Shown here: piece by piece, positions 63,847 through 64,000 of the stretch
Layout: every line of letters begins with the position of its first letter
Position numbering within the stretch: the stretch's first letter is position 1
Source: Nitrogeniibacter aestuarii
GTDB lineage: Bacteria > Pseudomonadota > Gammaproteobacteria > Burkholderiales > Rhodocyclaceae
DNA: 64,000 nucleotides
Assembly: GCF_017309585.1 (NCBI RefSeq)
Contig: NZ_CP071321.1
Coordinates: 310,001 to 374,000 of the forward strand
Direction: 5' to 3'
Notes under the pieces: generated by a model
Seen by the model: only the letters and a program-made list of their open reading frames with translations
Databases searched by the model: none
What the model was told of the DNA's origin: nothing
Made by a program: the position numbers and the translations under genes

Positions 63847-64000
63847 CTAGACGCTGAAGCGCTCGACCACGGTGGTCAGTTTCGAGGCGATCTTTTCAAG
63901 ATTCGCCGCCGAGCTGGCCACGTGATGGACTGCCTCGCTGTTGCGGGCCGCCAGCTGCGAGACCGATTCCACATTCTGCGAGATGCGGGCACTTGCCTGG
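63847..64000 (-). CDS. Methyl-accepting chemotaxis protein, C-terminal fragment
   Basis: Only the last 50 codons are in the window; the gene enters from the right edge. The translated end reads QASARISQNVESVSQLAARN followed by 'SEAVHHVASSAANLEKIASKLTTVVERFSV', the typical coiled-coil end of an MCP signalling domain. It stops 89 bp before the complete chemoreceptor gene on the same strand, so the two are tandem paralogues and may be co-transcribed. Confidence 0.8.
   Translation of the reverse strand, partial: QASARISQNVESVSQLAARNSEAVHHVASSAANLEKIASKLTTVVERFSV

Overview
The window is GC-rich chromosomal DNA of a betaproteobacterium. The gene content and order (gatC-gatA-gatB divergent from mreBCD-mrdA-rodA-rlpA-dacA, then a D-amino-acid transaminase, ybeD, lipB and lipA), PEP-CTERM proteins, a sigma-54 regulon and an acetoacetate/3-hydroxybutyrate cluster fit the Rhodocyclales (Azoarcus/Thauera/Denitromonas-like). 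That placement comes from remembered synteny, not from a search.

Layout. 1-5.9 kb (minus strand): HIT protein fragment, class II glutamine amidotransferase, DUF1499 and DUF3617 exported proteins, and gatB/gatA/gatC with a lipoprotein gene between gatB and gatA. 6.1-17.7 kb (plus): the cell-shape and wall operon mreB-mreC-mreD-mrdA-rodA-rlpA-dacA, then a D-amino-acid transaminase, a DUF493 protein, lipB, lipA and a SIMPL protein. 18.0-26.3 kb (plus): a signalling cassette of TonB receptor, a CruF-like/CrtC-like fusion, a YfiR-like periplasmic protein, a hybrid histidine kinase and a REC-GGDEF response regulator. 26.4-30.1 kb: DUF4197 protein, Rep helicase, a small hypothetical gene and a cytochrome c5 lipoprotein. 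30.2-34.2 kb: tRNA-Arg(CCG) and a cyoABCD quinol oxidase operon. 34.5-39.9 kb: one 1792-residue CheB-CheR-PAS-GGDEF-EAL protein. 39.9-44.3 kb: alpha/beta hydrolase, ZntB, NrtS and zf-HC2 small genes, a YiiX-type amidase, a putative papain-like enzyme and a divergent inorganic pyrophosphatase. 44.4-53.2 kb: two PEP-CTERM proteins flanking a monooxygenase/Sel1/acetoacetate decarboxylase/3-hydroxybutyrate dehydrogenase/patatin gene row, a lipoprotein and a YfdX protein. 53.6-58.7 kb is accessory: a Cys-rich secreted protein whose 3' end is tandemly duplicated, an AT-richer two-gene module (two-TM protein plus OLD-like ATPase) and a decayed dedA. 58.7-61.8 kb: an AcoR-like sigma-54 activator divergent from a MetA-pathway-type outer-membrane protein, with a clear -24/-12 promoter and a palindromic upstream site. 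61.8-64 kb: one complete and one partial chemotaxis receptor.

How the genes work together. The left half is housekeeping: tRNA amidation, rod-shape peptidoglycan synthesis and lipoate attachment. Signalling is heavily represented, with two c-di-GMP proteins, a hybrid kinase, a CheB/CheR hybrid and two chemoreceptors. The most unusual items are the fusion of two unrelated carotenoid-hydratase-type domains at 20.1-22.0 kb, the AT-rich ATPase module at 55.4-58.0 kb next to a tandem duplication with REP-like hairpins, the Cys-rich secreted protein at 53.6 kb, and several palindromes placed at promoters.
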